Assembly: GCA_037349105.1 (NCBI GenBank)
Contig: JAYJMM010000094.1
Coordinates: forward strand, 2,604,001-2,668,000
Length of the DNA stretch: 64,000 nt
Reading direction: 5' to 3'
Source: Limnomonas spitsbergensis
Lineage: Eukaryota; Chlorophyta; Chlorophyceae; Chlamydomonadales
In this document: positions 29,617 to 42,240 of the stretch, in pieces
Layout: the number at the start of each line of letters is the position of its first letter
How positions within the stretch are numbered: position 1 is the first letter of the stretch
The notes under the pieces: model-generated
Told to the model about the DNA's origin: nothing
The model's input: only the letters and a program-made list of their open reading frames with translations
Database searches by the model: none
Program-made: the position numbers and the translations under genes

Positions 29617-32600
29617 CTAAAAGGTCAAGGGTGTGTCTCGGGCCTGGTCCAGAGAAGCCCTCTGGCAGTTGATCTGCACAGTCTTCCTGGGCCGCCTTCC
29701 GCCACCGCTGCCACCATTGCCTGTGTCGCTGGTGCTGGGTGATGCGATGGGGCTGTGTGGGACCCGATGCAGACCAGGCAGCCCGGACTGAGATACCCTA
29801 CTGCAGTGCATCAACAGCGCGTCTGCGCCGCCGGACATGCTGAAAGGTGACGAAGGCTCGCCGGCGGGAAGTACGGGCCTCCGAAACCCGCCATCGGGCA
29901 GAGGCAAGGGCTGGCTGACTGTGCCGGCCAAGGGTTGCGGCCGTCCGCCCGGGAAGCGGCCGGAGTGGACCGTCAAGTTGCTGGGCAGCGCCGTGCTCCC
30001 CCTGCGCTGCCGCTGCAGCTGCAAGGGGCTGCCACCTCTGCCACTTCCGCCACCGTCATCGACTTCAAAGCTGTCCATAATGCTAGCATTACACATCCTG
30101 GAGCCTTCCGGGCCGAACCTGGATCCGGTGCCACCATAAGACATGGCCCTACCAGTCCCTCCACCTTCAATCTGTGACAGCCGAGAGTTTGCATCATGCA
30201 AGCGTTGGCCAAACCTGCTAGGGCTGGTCGGGGTGGGGTGGCCGCCCAGCGGTACCGGCGATGCCTGCCTGTTGCTACCGAGTGGCGGTGCCTTGACGTC
30301 CGGCAGGTTGTAGTCTGAGCATGCAATCTGGAACAATGAGCTGTCCAGGCAGGCAGTGAAGAGCGACCCGCTGTTTGCCGGGGAACCCTCTGGAGTACTG
30401 CCGGTGGGGCTGCCACACGGCTCAGGATGCTGAGGATGCTCAGAGTCCGAGGCGTCGGTGGATGCCGGGGGCATGCCTCGCATCCAGCGTCGGGACCCAA
30501 ATGGGTTGAGCTTTGCGGGCAGCAGGGCACTTCCGGTGCTCCTCTCAACCGCAGCAGCCACAGCTGCCGCTGCTGCTGGGTGTCGGCCCTGCTGGCTCTT
30601 GTGCAACTCCTCGTCGCCTCCGCGCATGGCCCTAACCGATCCCTCGTCAGAGTTCCCGCGTGAATGGCCTAGGCCGGGTGTTGCAGGAGCACCGTCTCGC
30701 TGCCAGTTGGGGAAGGTGTCGGCAGCAGCCTCATCATAGCGCACTCGGCGTGAAGGCCCGCCCAAGCCGATGCGTGACATCGCCCCGGTCAGCGACTGGG
30801 TGCTCCGTTGGACAGCAAGGCTCGTGCTCGTACTGAGGGATCGTCCGCTCCGTTCCACCAGGTTGCCTGAGCGGGGCTCTGACGGGGCACTCTTCATGGG
30901 TGATGTTGGTATGTGGGGTGCGGACGCAGGCTCGGCATCACCCTGTGGCAGGAATCTGTGAAGGTGGAGTTGAGATTGGGGGGTTAAGGGGAGAAGGGGT
31001 CATGAACACGCATTGGCAGGACTCTGTCAATGAAGGTGGAGATGGCGGGGGGGGGGGAGGATCGGCAGCAAGGGAGGTGGGAGGGGGGGGACATGAGGGG
31101 AAAGGATGAGTGCAAACAATGTGGACGAGCAGGGGGTAGCAGGCAGGTGCCGCAATGGTTCCGCCAGAAAGTCCATGAACCTGTCAACATATCCGTGTAA
31201 CTCACTTTGCGTGCAGTTTCAGCATTTTAAAGCAACCTGCTATTTTACCTGCCTCCCCCTAGGCCGCAACTGAATACGCCATGTACCGCCATTTTGTCTT
31301 GCTCACTCACAAATTCTGCAACTCCTCCCCCATGCACTGCCAGCGGTACTGCACCCCTGTCCCACAACTCATTCGACCATGTACTGACAGCGGTTCGTCT
31401 TACTACCTCCCCTGTTCTGCACCTATATTCCCCCCGTACTACCAGCGGTCCGTCCAACCTGTTCCGCTACTCACTCTGCCATGTACTGCCAACGGTACGT
31501 CTTGCCGCCGACTGCGCTCCCTTCCAAAAGCGTAGGCCTAACACCATCGCCTGATGAGGTCACACTTGGGAAAGTGACGGACGGACGGGTTTTGACCGCC
31601 TCGGCCTGGAGGAAGGACGGAGCCAGTATAACAATTTAGGGCTTGGGCTTCAGGAAATGAGTTTAGGGGTCAGGGGTTACAGGTTAAATCAAAGCAATGA
31701 TGCAGCAGAGAATAATAAACATCAAGCAGAAAGACCGGCACCAATGCCACAGCCTTCAGAGCCAGTTAGTGACTGCAGCATTTTCAGCTGCGTGGAAAGC
31801 ACTACGGGCTTCTTGACACAGGATTAGGGTCTAGGGTCATTCAGGGGCTTATGGTGGGGTTTCTGGTTTTGGGCCGAGGACCAAGAACCCGTGTGAGATC
31901 CTCGCCCAGAGGTTCCTGAAAGGGCGACTCACAAAACATTTACCTAAAACCCAAACCCGAAAGCTCGCCTCAGCCAGAGGGCATCCTTAATCCAAACCCT
32001 CAACCTAAACCCTGCACCCACCTCCACCGAGGGGTAACGCGATAGGAATTTGTCCATGACCATTCGCCTGCGGTAGGCCATGATGAGGTCTGGTAGCCTC
32101 ATGTGACCCAGCTGCAGGGAGGGAAGGAAAGATAAATGGTGGCAGGGGGGAGGGAGGGGAGGGGGGACCCAACAGCAGCAGGAGGGGGGAGAACGGGTGG
32201 CAGGGGGGAGGGAGGGGAGGGGGGACCCAGCAGCAGCAGGAGGGGGGAGAACGGGTGGCAGGGGGAAGGGAGGGGAGGGGGGACCCAACAGCAGCAGGAG
32301 GGGGGAGAACGGGTGGCAGGGGGAAGGGAGGGAGGGGGGACCCAACAGCAGCAGGAGGGGGGAGAACGGGTGGCAGGGGGGAGGGAGGGGAGGGGCGACC
32401 CAACAGCAGCAGGAGGGGGGGGGGGACGGGTGGCAGGGGGGAGGGAGGGGAGGGGGGACCCAACAGCAGCAGGATGGGGGAGAACGGGTGGCAGGGGGGA
32501 GAACGGGTGACAGGGGGAAGGGAGGTTCTGCAGATACTAACAACTACATCTTGCCCTTAATGTCTCCATGCCCCTTAATGTGTAGGCCTAATGCCAATAC

Positions 32601-34521
32601 GGGTTGCGCAAAAGGGCACCTCATGGCACTAGAAGCTCATGCTGCAGGGGCACAACCGGCATTGTAGCCACATGAATGGGTTACTGAATCCACCTACCAA
32701 GGTGCAAGCCCGTGTACAGATGTTCGTTTTGTGTGCCATGCAGATCATTCCTCAAAGCCCCCTCACCGATATCATATCCTCAACCACAACCTCCTTGCCG
32801 TTGGCTGTACTGCGCCCCTGTGAGGTAGAATAGGAGGCAGAAGAGGAGGCAGAATAAGAGGTAGAATAGGAGGCAGAATAAGAGGTAGAATAGGAGGCAG
32901 AATAAGAGGTAGAATAAGAGGCAGAATAAGAGGTAGAATAGGAGGCAGAATAAGAGGTAGAATAAGAGGCAGAATAAGAGGCAGAATAAGAGGTAGAATA
33001 AGAGGCAGAATAGGAGGCAGAAGAGGAGGCAGAATAAGAGGTAGAATAGGAGGCAGAATAAGAGGCAGAATAAGAGGTAGAATAAGAGGCAGAATAGGAG
33101 GCAGAATAAGAGGCAGAATAAGAGGCAGAATAGGAGGCAGAATAAGAGGCAGAATAAGAGGCAGAATAAGAGGCAGAATAAGAGGCAGAATAAGAGGCAG
33201 AATAAGAGGCAGAATAGGAGGCAGAATAAGAGGTAGAATAGGAGGCAGAATAAGAGGCAGAATAAGAGGCAGAATAGGAGGCAGAATAAGAGGCAGAATA
33301 AGAGGCAGAATAAGAGGCAGAATAAGAGGCAGAATAAGAGGCAGAATAGGAGGCAGAATAAGAGGCAGAATAAGAGGCAGAATAAGAGGCAGAATAAGAG
33401 GCAGAATAAGAGGCAGAATAGGAGGCAGAATAGGAGGCAGAATAAGAGGCAGAATAAGAGGCAGAATAAGAGGCAGAATAAGAGGCAGAATAAGAGGCAG
33501 AATAGGAGGCAGAATAAGAGGCAGAATAGGAGGCAGAATAAGAGGCAGAATAAGAGGCAGAATAAGAGGCAGAATAAGAGGCAGAATAGGAGGCAGAATA
33601 GGAGGCAGAATAGGAGGCAGAATAGGAGGCAGAATAAGAGGCAGAATAGGAGGCAGAATAAGAGGCAGAATAAGAGGCAGAATAAGAGGGAGGAGACGAT
33701 CCATGCAGTAAAAGAAGTTAGCAAAGGTAATGCTTGGGGGCGTGATACCCATGGTGATGCTTGCGGGCATGATGGCAAAACATCTGAATTTTGAGCTCAA
33801 GGACGACAGCCTTAACCGGAAGTTTTTGAGCTCAAGGACGACAGCCTTAACCGGAAGTTTTTGCGGGCCCAGGTTCAGACTTTGATTTTGGATGCCAAAA
33901 CTAGACGAACGGTAAAAAATACCCGGTACGAAAGATGGCTCTCAGTCTTAATTAAAGTCTGTAGCATATACGTCAGGAAAACGGTATCATTCATCTTATA
34001 TACCGGTATCATATATGCACGGTCTGACAGTGCATTGGGGTTTGGGCGCCTTGAACCTTTAACCCTGTACCCTTGCTTGCAAGGCCAGACAGTGGTACAC
34101 AAAGCATGCTCTTAGGCTTAAGCGCAAAAATAACTAAACCTTGGCAGCACCTTCACTGTGGCCGCCGTCATGGCCGATACAGCATCCTTGGAGGCGGACT
34201 TGTTGTTCAACATGAACACGTAAAACTCATGGCTGCAGAGGGGCAGGGGGCAGCTGGGTCAGACAGATAGGGGTGCGTGTGCATGGGGGAGGGGGGGCAG
34301 CTGGGCTAGACAGGGAGGGGTGGGTGTGCATGGGGAAGGGGGGGCTGATGGGTCAGGCAGGAAGGGATATGTGTGCATGGGGGAGGGGGGCAGCTGGGTC
34401 AGACAGATAGGGGTGCGTGTGCATGGGGGAGGGGGGGAGACAGGGGTAGACTGGGAGGGTTGGGTGTGCATGGGGGAGGGGGGGCGGCAGGGTCAGACAG
34501 ACAGGGGTGGGTGTGCATGGG

Positions 34522-34563
<42 letters not shown>

Positions 34564-34626
34564 CAAGGTCAGACAGGGAGGGGGGGGGGGGGGCATGGGG
34601 GAGGGGGGGGAGGGGGAGGGGGAGGG

Positions 34627-34680
<54 letters not shown>

Positions 34681-37600
34681 CAGGGTCAGGCAGAAATGAG
34701 TGGGTTTGCATGGAGGAGGGGGGCAGCAAGGTCAGACAGGGAGGGGTGGGTGTGCATGGGGGGGGGCAGCAGGGTTAAGACAGGGAGGGGTGGGTGTGCA
34801 TGGGCGAGGGTGGGCAGCAGGGTCAGGCAGGGAGGAGTGGGTGTGCATGGGGGAGGGGGGGGCAGCAGGGTCAAGACAGGGAGGGGTGGGTGTGCATGGG
34901 GGAGGGGGGCAGCAAGTTCAGGCAGGGAGGAGTGGGTGTGCATGGGGGAGGGGGGGGCAGCAGGGTCAAGACAGGGAGGGGTGGGTGTGCATGGGGGAGG
35001 GGGGCAGCAAGTTCAGGCAGGGAGGAGTGGGTGTGCATGGGCGAGAGTGGGCAGCAGGGTCAAGACAGGGAGGGGTGGGTGTGCATGGGGGAGGGGGGCA
35101 GCAAGTTCAGGCAGGGAGGAGTGGGTGTGCATGGGCGAGAGTGGGCAGCAGGGTCAGGCAGGGAGGAGTGGGTGTGCATGGGGGAGGGGGGGGGCAGCAG
35201 GGTTAAGACAGGGAGGGGTGGGTATGCATGGGGAGGGGGGCAGCAGGGCCAGGCAGGGAGGAGTGGGAAGCACAGGGTGCCAGGTTTGCCCTTACTACTT
35301 CACCCATAAGCCATAACAATTATCTCTACAACACTCCTTTGACTGCCCAGAAATACTCATTGCAACAGGGCAACACCTGCCTCACCACATTTTCCTGTAC
35401 TAGTCCATGCCCTGGTCGTATGCAACCAGTCAAGGCAGGAGCGCAGGGGTAGAAGCAATCACCTCAGTCACGCTCCACTTGCCCAGACACATGCATCAGG
35501 CATATAAAGCCCGTCTGCGCTTATTCACAACGCTAGCACACTCACTGGCTGATGCCTCCATCATTGTTCCGGTCCATCAGGGTGATGGCCCTCTTAAGAT
35601 CATGGAGCCTATGGGGGTGGGGGGGGAGGACGTAGGCTTGAGGATACTCTGAGGGGTGTTGGCAAAGGGTTCGATACATCCGTGAGAGGTCACATCAAAG
35701 AGGAGGGACGAGTGGAGGGTGAAAGAGAGCACATACACAAGGTGCGGATATTGTTATGGAGGGAAGGGTGGGCACACAAAGTTAAACCGGAATCAGTGAA
35801 GAATATATGTAACCTAGGAGGGAGGGTGTGGATTAAGGGAGCCTCCATGCTGGCTTATGAAGCATGGGATGTGGCTGCTACTTACATTTCCAACATGTAT
35901 TGAAGCTAATTCTACCCTGAAAGTGTGAATTCTTATTTATTGAAAACAAAATAATATGAGTCAAGTTTATGTATGCAGTGAACCCTTCACCCTCAGTCGC
36001 CTCCGCTTACGTGCAAACGTCTTTGCCCAGAACGCAGTCGGCGGCATGCCCCAGCTCCACGTGGGTCAGCCTCAGGTCTGCAGAAGTTGGTCAATGCGGG
36101 GCGGGCAGGGCAGGTTCAGAATATGGAACGCAGCATGGCCCAGCTTGACGAGCCTCGGCATCTGATCGGCACAGGTTGCATGACCCGGGCAGATATTGCG
36201 GGGGTGCAGCGAGTCCAGAATAGGGGTTCTTTAATACGGAGGTGCAAGTAAAGAACAAAGGTCATTTAGTGGAGGAGGGGGGAGGGGAAAAAGGGGGCGC
36301 TGTTAAATTGTCTGCGTGCCCACCCAAGAGAGAGGAGCTTCGGTAATACAGGAGTAATAGGTCAGGTAGCTCCACAGCCAGGTCTACGTTTGAGGTTCGT
36401 TGCTCACTTGCTCCCCGTGTTTCCTATATTTTATTATGGTTACACCGTACCGGTTTATTTGTAACATTTGTACCCACAGCCTACACCCTAAACGTTCAAG
36501 GGGCTGTTGGATACCTTATGGTAGCGTAGGCGCTGTAACCAAGGCAACAGCTGTTCTGGTTTGCTTTTATTATTTGTCTTCCTTTCTTTCTTTAGCGCCC
36601 GTTCTTGTTCGACAAGTTTTGTCATGACATTTTCATAGTGGGCCTTCCCATTGTTTTAAGGGGAGTCACACCTGGCTGGTTTCCCTGAATTTGGCCGGTT
36701 TGGGTACCTCCGTTTCGCACGGTTTCGCAACCTGGGGTCCGACCCCCAGTTTGAGTTCGGTAGGTTTCGCATTGGTTTGGTTTCACTAAATTGAGCTTCC
36801 AGCAAGAGGGCTTGATGACGCCGAACCAACCAACCGATACGGCGAACTGAACTAGGTGTGACTTGGCTCTTAGTTTTGCATCAGCTTCAGCTACAATTCA
36901 GTTTTATCAGCCTATGGCCGTGGGGGCCTGGTGCAGCAAGCAGTCCAAGCACTGCCAGCCTGGGTCTATCTGAGGCTGAGTGAATGAGTGGTCAATGTTT
37001 TCACCTTTGGTCCCCCATGTCCTTGTGGTGGCCGCTCGGTGCCCCCCAGAGATGCTTTGGATTGCGTTCCATTAAACACTATACCTACCGGTACCTGTCT
37101 ACTGACCTCCTAGTCACGTCTTGGAGAAGGTAGAGCACACCCTATCCCCAGCAGTGTTGATGATTGTGCGCAACAGACAGGTTGCTGGGGATTGCAACAG
37201 TTTGCTGCACCTGACTTTTAGCTACAGCGCCCTGAAAGAAACAGTTAAAGATAGGGATTCCTTAACATCTAGAAGAGTAGCAGCAGAGAAACCGAATCCC
37301 CCAATGAAGATGATGGCAGCTTCTCCCCTCGCTCCACAATCATACATGGTTCACACGCCGCGTGCTGCTTGTAGTGACCATTAGCGTTCGCTTGGAATTC
37401 ACGAAGGACCGTGACTTCATAACGATCGTTTTCGCTATTCAAACAATTGTAAGAGTCGAACTAGAGCTTCTCGTTTCAACGATACGAAATAATATCAAGC
37501 TCGGCGTTTAGCGCAAATTGGGGCCGTTCACCATCAACTTCACGCTATCAACTAGAGTCGGTCGTCAGCGACATGGTTACGATGGTCTAGGATGAATATT

Positions 37601-38043
37601 GCTGCATCTTTGTTAAGCCACGGCTTAACAACATATAAGCCCCCCCCTGGCCCTACGCCCTCAACCTACACTTTGCAGCTGGCGAAGGAAAATGGCCCCA
37701 ACAGCCCTCCCCAGGCCCCCCCTCTCGATCCCGGGACACTCATCGTACCCTTTGTGTCGCCCCTGTTGTCCACCATGAGCATGGCCCACACCTCTTCCAG
37801 CTCCGCTCGTTCGCCCTCGCTCGGAGTGTTGACGACACATCGACTGCTGCGCTGTCGGTGGTGTGCTGCTGTCTGGCTCTGCCACAGGCGTAGCGCGCCG
37901 TCCGAGATGGTCGCTGTCAGGGCACCCGTTTTTGAGGGCACGCGCGACTGCACCGTCAGTGCATCTTGCTGCTGCTGCTTCAGCTCATGGGCGTCGTCGC
38001 TCATCATTGGCTTGCAGGCGCCCATAGATTTTAGCCATTCCAT
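29617..38043 (-). CDS. EF-hand calcium-binding protein with long disordered tail
   Basis: Seven exons: 38043-37749, 36077-36011, 35608-35546, 34232-34151, 32817-32767, 32111-32022, 30942-29617. All phases agree and give 657 codons plus TAG. The ATG at 38043 has an in-frame TGA four codons upstream. A canonical EF loop, DRNNDGGISHHEF, spans the junction of the third and fourth exons, preceded by a helix (LHDLKRAITLM) and followed by YVFMLNNK. A degenerate first EF hand (EEVWAMLMVDNRGDTK) lies before it. Then come VKGRSTANGKEVVVEDMIS and a helix DLIMAYRRRMVMDKFLSRYP. Residues about 217-657 are Gly/Ser/Pro-rich and probably disordered, ending RKTVQINCQRASLDQ. The single intact EF hand suggests calcium sensing; the partner is unknown. 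Four introns carry arrays. Exon structure is well supported, the name is not. Confidence 0.82.
32136..32520. repeat. G-rich minisatellite, about 58-61 bp unit
   Basis: About six copies of ggaacgggtggcaggggg followed by a purine block and acccaacagcagcaggag. It lies in the intron before the acceptor at 32112. On the sense strand the unit contains cctgctgctgttgggtc, resembling the real junction cctgcag|CTGGGTCAC, so it may be a decayed junction repeat. Confidence 0.85.
32824..33695. repeat. 12-bp repeat, about 72 copies
   Basis: Tandem aggcagaataag or aggcagaatagg, with aggtagaata variants near the left end. On the sense strand it is an almost pure pyrimidine tract (TATTCTGCCTCT) that runs straight into the acceptor ctacctcacag at 32818. 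The Ile/Leu/Pro and Leu/Phe/Cys frames of over 300 codons are artefacts of the 12-bp period. Confidence 0.95.
33789..33862. repeat. Perfect 35-bp tandem duplication
   Basis: The word gagctcaaggacgacagcc begins at 33793 and again at 33828, and the copies are identical across the 35-bp period. It lies in an intron of the EF-hand gene, between the 12-bp array and exon 34232-34151. Because the copies are identical, the event is recent. Confidence 0.9.
34240..35270. repeat. G-rich minisatellite with two very long poly-G runs
   Basis: Units of about 45-65 bp with ggtgggtgtgcatgggg and cagcagggtcagacaggg. G-only runs of about 36 (34525-34560) and 48 (34630-34677) bases lie inside. It occupies the intron that splits the EF loop. 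On the sense strand the unit (CTGACCCTGCTGCCCCC) resembles the sequence just before the acceptor at 34233. Confidence 0.9.
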
Positions 38044-39149
38044 ATCTGAGGTTCAGTTAAAGCAAGCAGTCCCTGTTGTGTCGACGCAAGAAGCCCTGTT
38101 TGGTGCCGACAAGTAGTGAGCTGCTGACTCGGATGACCAAAGTGCGTGAGCAGAAATGGGTTTACGTGCTTGGGTCGTAAAGGTGTTTTGCATCAGCTGC
38201 TTATGGCGAGGTTGTAGCACACTGTCAGTCAAATCAAGCACACTGGGGGAGTACTGGGATCAAAGCAGGTATCATGTCATACCCTACCGCTGAATGTATC
38301 ACATGTGTACGCAATTTATGACTCACATGCACACGCTGGTGACAGAGCCTGAAATTGTCACGGCGAAATTCCCCCCTTTCGTACTACAGTAATTACTGAG
38401 GGGTTCTACCATGGTTCCATCCCCGGGTTCCACTTTTTTGGTGCACGTACATGAACAATGTGATTGGACGAACCCTGTGTGGTCATCGTTATATTTTTCG
38501 CACGCTGCGTGGCTGAAAAGATGGGTCCCACACTGCGACTTCTTCAAGGAATGCACGCACCCACCTACCCACCCACATGCTGGTTGATGCCAGCCGTGGT
38601 GTAGTGCCTAGTTTAGTGTGATGGCTAGGCCCTGGGACAAATTGTCATTCTCGAAGTTGCGAAAACAATGGCCTTTCGGCTTGCCGCTGCTATATATTAG
38701 AACGTGGACAGTTAACAGTCACCACACATCTCAAGTTCGCGCCATATCTCGCAGCATGTATTCGTACAATCAAATTACCACGGCATTGCCAGTTTTGCCA
38801 CATCGTGATGAGGTGTTCAGTTGGAAATCATGAGGTCGCTGATGGTGCCAGCTTCAACAGCTCGTTCCGCCCTACTATTCTTCCATCAACGCAAATGTAC
38901 GCACGATCGACCCACGTTCGAAGGCGTGCAACCATTGACGTAGAGTGGCGACAGTGCAGCGTACACGTGCTGCACACTTGCACGTAGTAAGGCGGTCGAC
39001 GAGTAGACGCAGGCGCCAAATGACCAAATCGGCATACACGCCGTAATCAATTAATAACGGCATGCATCAAGGCTTGCGTCTTGATTTCAGTTACCGGTAC
39101 TAGCTCGGGTACTATGAGATATATCGGTAATCGACAGGTACACCTCTGG
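38044..39149. other. Intergenic region upstream of the EF-hand gene
   Basis: No supported gene. It should include the promoter of the minus-strand EF-hand gene, but no clear motif was found. Short open frames of 60-77 codons lack supporting splice or composition signals. Confidence 0.4.
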
Positions 39150-39375
39150 GCCTGCTCATAGCTCGGCCGCGTGGTAAGGGAGTAATGAAAGAAGGAACTA
39201 AAATGAAGAGAGGGGGAAAGGAACAAAAGGAGAGGCCGGGAAGGCAACGAACACCAAGTCCAACACCTGAGTTCCACTAGAGACTAACCCTCAACAAAGC
39301 CTTAAAAAAAATTAAGTCCAGGAAAGCAAGCGTATCCTACCCCTGCTTGGCCGCGAGGGCGCCCCACTGATCAGA
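39150..39375 (-). mobile_element. LINE 3'-end fragment
   Basis: A second, diverged copy of the 3' end of the element at 39395-41375. Matching words are gactaaccctcaacaaagcc against gactagccctcaataatgcc, and aaagcaagcgtatcctacccc against aaagcaagtgcgtcccaccc. The two copies lie in tandem and in the same orientation. Confidence 0.65.
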
Positions 39376-39394
39376 AGGGAGAAGAGAAGAAACT

Positions 39395-41375
39395 AAAAGG
39401 AGGGCAAACCACAACAATAACAACAACAACAAATAAAAAAAGGACCAAAAGAGAAGGCCGGAAAGGCCAACGACACCGGCCTCGGAAACCCTGAAGACTA
39501 GCCCTCAATAATGCCCACAGCATAGTAGTCCACAAAAGCAAGTGCGTCCCACCCATGCTCAGCCTGGTACAACTGGTGGAAGATAGTGGCAGCGCCCGGA
39601 GGACATGCCCACCTATGCTCCCGTAACTGCTCCCCGACACTAGGGCACTGGACGCACACATGCAGCGCATCCTCTACTCGCTCGCTACTGAGTATCCCCC
39701 GTTCCCAACACCGCTGGCAGCAGCGTGCCTGTCGCCGCTGACCGTTGCGCCGTCCTCTGGTATCCGCAGTGCTGATCGCGCCAAGCCGCTGTTGCAAATT
39801 GATGCGCACACAAGCACACTCCTTCTGACTAGTGCGGCTCTTGGCTTGCGCCAGCACGGCACCCGCCGTGGACCGGATCCAGGCGCGGTACGTCGCCGCA
39901 GATCTGTGCTCGGTGGTAGGGTCCCTGGGGTCCCCACCGCCGCTTGCGTCCATCCGTGCTTGCTCGTAGGCTGCGTCAACGAGTGCCAACACCTCTGTCA
40001 CGGGTAGGCGCGGTAGGGCAGCTGCTGCCTCGCGCAAGGTGGGGGTGGCTGCCCCCCGCTCCAGCTCCTCTAATGCACCCATTAGATCAGAGCACCAGGT
40101 GCGGCCGGCAGTGCCCTGGCTGATTGCAAGCTGCATATCTGCTGCCATGGCTTGAGCCATGAGAGGGCTGTATTGCTGTGCCTCCGGTGCCACCGCTGCA
40201 TTGTAGAAGCGGAGGATATGGGCCCACCAGTCTCGCTGTAGTGGCTGGAGCTGCAGCTCTCTCATGACTCCCCAACTGGCGGCTGATGCAGGTAGCCCCG
40301 CAGCCTGGCGTAGGTGCTGAAGCAAGCTGGACTGCATTTTGCTGGAGAGACATTGCAGCGGCCGAAGGTGGCTGGTGGCCCACACCACATCGCCGTAATT
40401 GGCCGCAGGCGCTGCGTACACAGCCTGATGCGGGTTGGAAGATGGCGCCTTAGGCCCACCTTGGCTGCCATGCGGCGAACACGGTGCAACGCGGCAGCCA
40501 AAGGCGCCTGTCTACCCTCCATTGCCCTCTTCATGCCGCCGCTTTCGTGCCGAGTGATGCCCAAGAATTTGAATTCTTGGACACGCTTCAACATGGTACG
40601 GTCAGGGCCGTAAAAGCAAACATGGGCTGGCTGTCGGCGTTGCGCTGCTAAGCGGCTGCCAAACTCCATGATCTCTGTCTTACTGACATTGTCTTGAACC
40701 TGTTTATGTGCCGCATGTTCATGCAAGGCATCAAGCATGCGTTGCAGCCCTGCTGGGGTGCGGGCTAGCAAGGAGAGGTCATCCGCATACAGCAGGCAGC
40801 GGACTTGTCGCCCTGTCTGCATCTCAATGCCCTCTGCCGGGCACTTGGCTGCGAGCATGGCCGGCAGGTCACTGAGGTAAAGGCTAAACAGCAGGGGGCT
40901 CAGGGGACAGCCCTGTTTGATGACTCTGGTGCAAGGCACATGACCAGTGCGCTTGTGGCCGTCAGTGAGCGTGTAAACTGCACTGGCATAAACCGCTTGC
41001 ACCGCGCGTAACAGGCGTGCATGCATGTGAAGATGCTCGCATAAATGCCGCCACAGCTGCTCCTGGGGCATGCTGTCATAGGCCTTTGTGAAGTCCACAA
41101 AGGCCACATGCAGCTTGCCACGGCCTGCAGCTGCCCGTTGACCATGGACTGCATGCCTGAGGAGGAAAGCAGCCTGGAGCGTGCTACAGCGCTGTTAAAA
41201 ACCAACCTGCTCAGGAGGGACGTGGCCGTGCAATCGCGCCCACTCATCAGTGATGGCAGTGAGCATGCTGGCATACAGCCGGTAAAGCACGCTAGTGATG
41301 GCGATAGGCCGGTGATTACCGGGATCAAGGGGGTTGCCCTTCTTGTAAACAGGCTGAATATCGACAGGTGAAAAT
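39395..41375 (-). mobile_element. 5'-truncated, inactive LINE (non-LTR) retrotransposon
   Basis: Reverse transcriptase motifs read in order on the minus strand: VYKKGNPLDPGNHRPIAIT (near 41330), FVDFTKAYDSMP (41100), IKQGCPLSPLLFSLYLSDL, and YADD at about 40778-40789. Then EFKFLGI and a C-terminal Cys/His motif, CCQRC ... HVCVQC, and a stop at 39498. The copy is broken by a TAA near 41200 (after EQVGF) and a frameshift near 40430. The 5' part including any endonuclease is missing. The 3' flank is A-rich on the plus strand as (aac)n and poly-A-like tracts. Confidence 0.88.
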
Positions 41376-42190
41376 CAGGAGACACAATTTATACACAAAT
41401 TATGCTGCCCCGATTGCCCATTTTGCGTTATTTTTACTGATTTGCGATTGAGTGGCTGGGGGGCACGTATCTTGATATGCTGCCTGTATGTCATCTGCCA
41501 AGGCCAACGCAATCACCAAGCCTCATCACCCCTTGCGGTTTGAAATTCTTGAGATGCCGGAGCATCATGTGCCAGACCCTTCAAGCCGTTTATGGTTCTT
41601 GTCTCAAACGCCATGCATGCCAAATATTTGCCATGCGTGGCACGAGTGACAAAGTACCTGCTGACAAGTGACAATACAACATAACGAGCTTTGACCACCA
41701 AACTCTCGTACTTGGTCTGAGTGTTTTTTGGACATTCACACTTGCAACGCGCATCATGACCCCCCCCCCCCCCCCCCCCACACACACACATCCTATTAGC
41801 TTGCAAGGGCTTATATCCATCAGTGGCTGAAAAAGGGGCTTGCGTTATCAGGGGCTGTTCTAAACCATTTGATTATTTAATAGCCTCTACTACGCCTAGT
41901 AGAAGTCACTAAAAATGCGACATTCAGTGGACACATCATAAAGCTGACGCTCCCTTATATGGCGGTGTTTTGTAACAGAGATGGCTGCCAGGCTATCATG
42001 CTTCGAAAGCACGCCGTTGCCAACGATGCTGTGCCATGGGAGCTAGACAGCGCGCGTGTGGAGGACACGATACATGCTTGCTTCCAATGCTCTTGCGTTT
42101 TCAGTTTCGGAACATAGCCCTAGACAAAAGTCGCTAGACCACTACTCCAACTTGAGCCTCCCATACAAGTAGCAAAAAATGTACTAACAT
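41376..42190. other. Intergenic region with a 20-base poly-C tract
   Basis: No supported gene. About 20 C residues followed by (ca)n lie at 41760-41790. The rest separates the LINE remnant from the 3' end of the coiled-coil gene. Confidence 0.45.
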
Positions 42191-42195
42191 TTACA
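42191..42195 (-). terminator. TGTAA polyadenylation word of the coiled-coil gene
   Basis: TGTAA on the minus strand about 46 bases after the TGA stop at 42241. TGTAA is the usual poly-A signal of chlorophycean algae. The spacing to the stop is short but plausible. Confidence 0.4.
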
Positions 42196-42240
42196 TTCAA
42201 GCGCCAAACATACCGGTACTGACGACCATTCAGATGTAAA

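Noticed and set aside
32772..33800. Frames of over 300 codons of Ile/Leu/Pro or Leu/Phe/Cys
   Set aside because: Artefact of the 12-bp pyrimidine repeat; the intron borders on both sides are well supported.
36895..37090. A sixth hAT-type MITE
   Set aside because: Interior words resemble the family, but the termini are poor and no 8-bp duplication is present.
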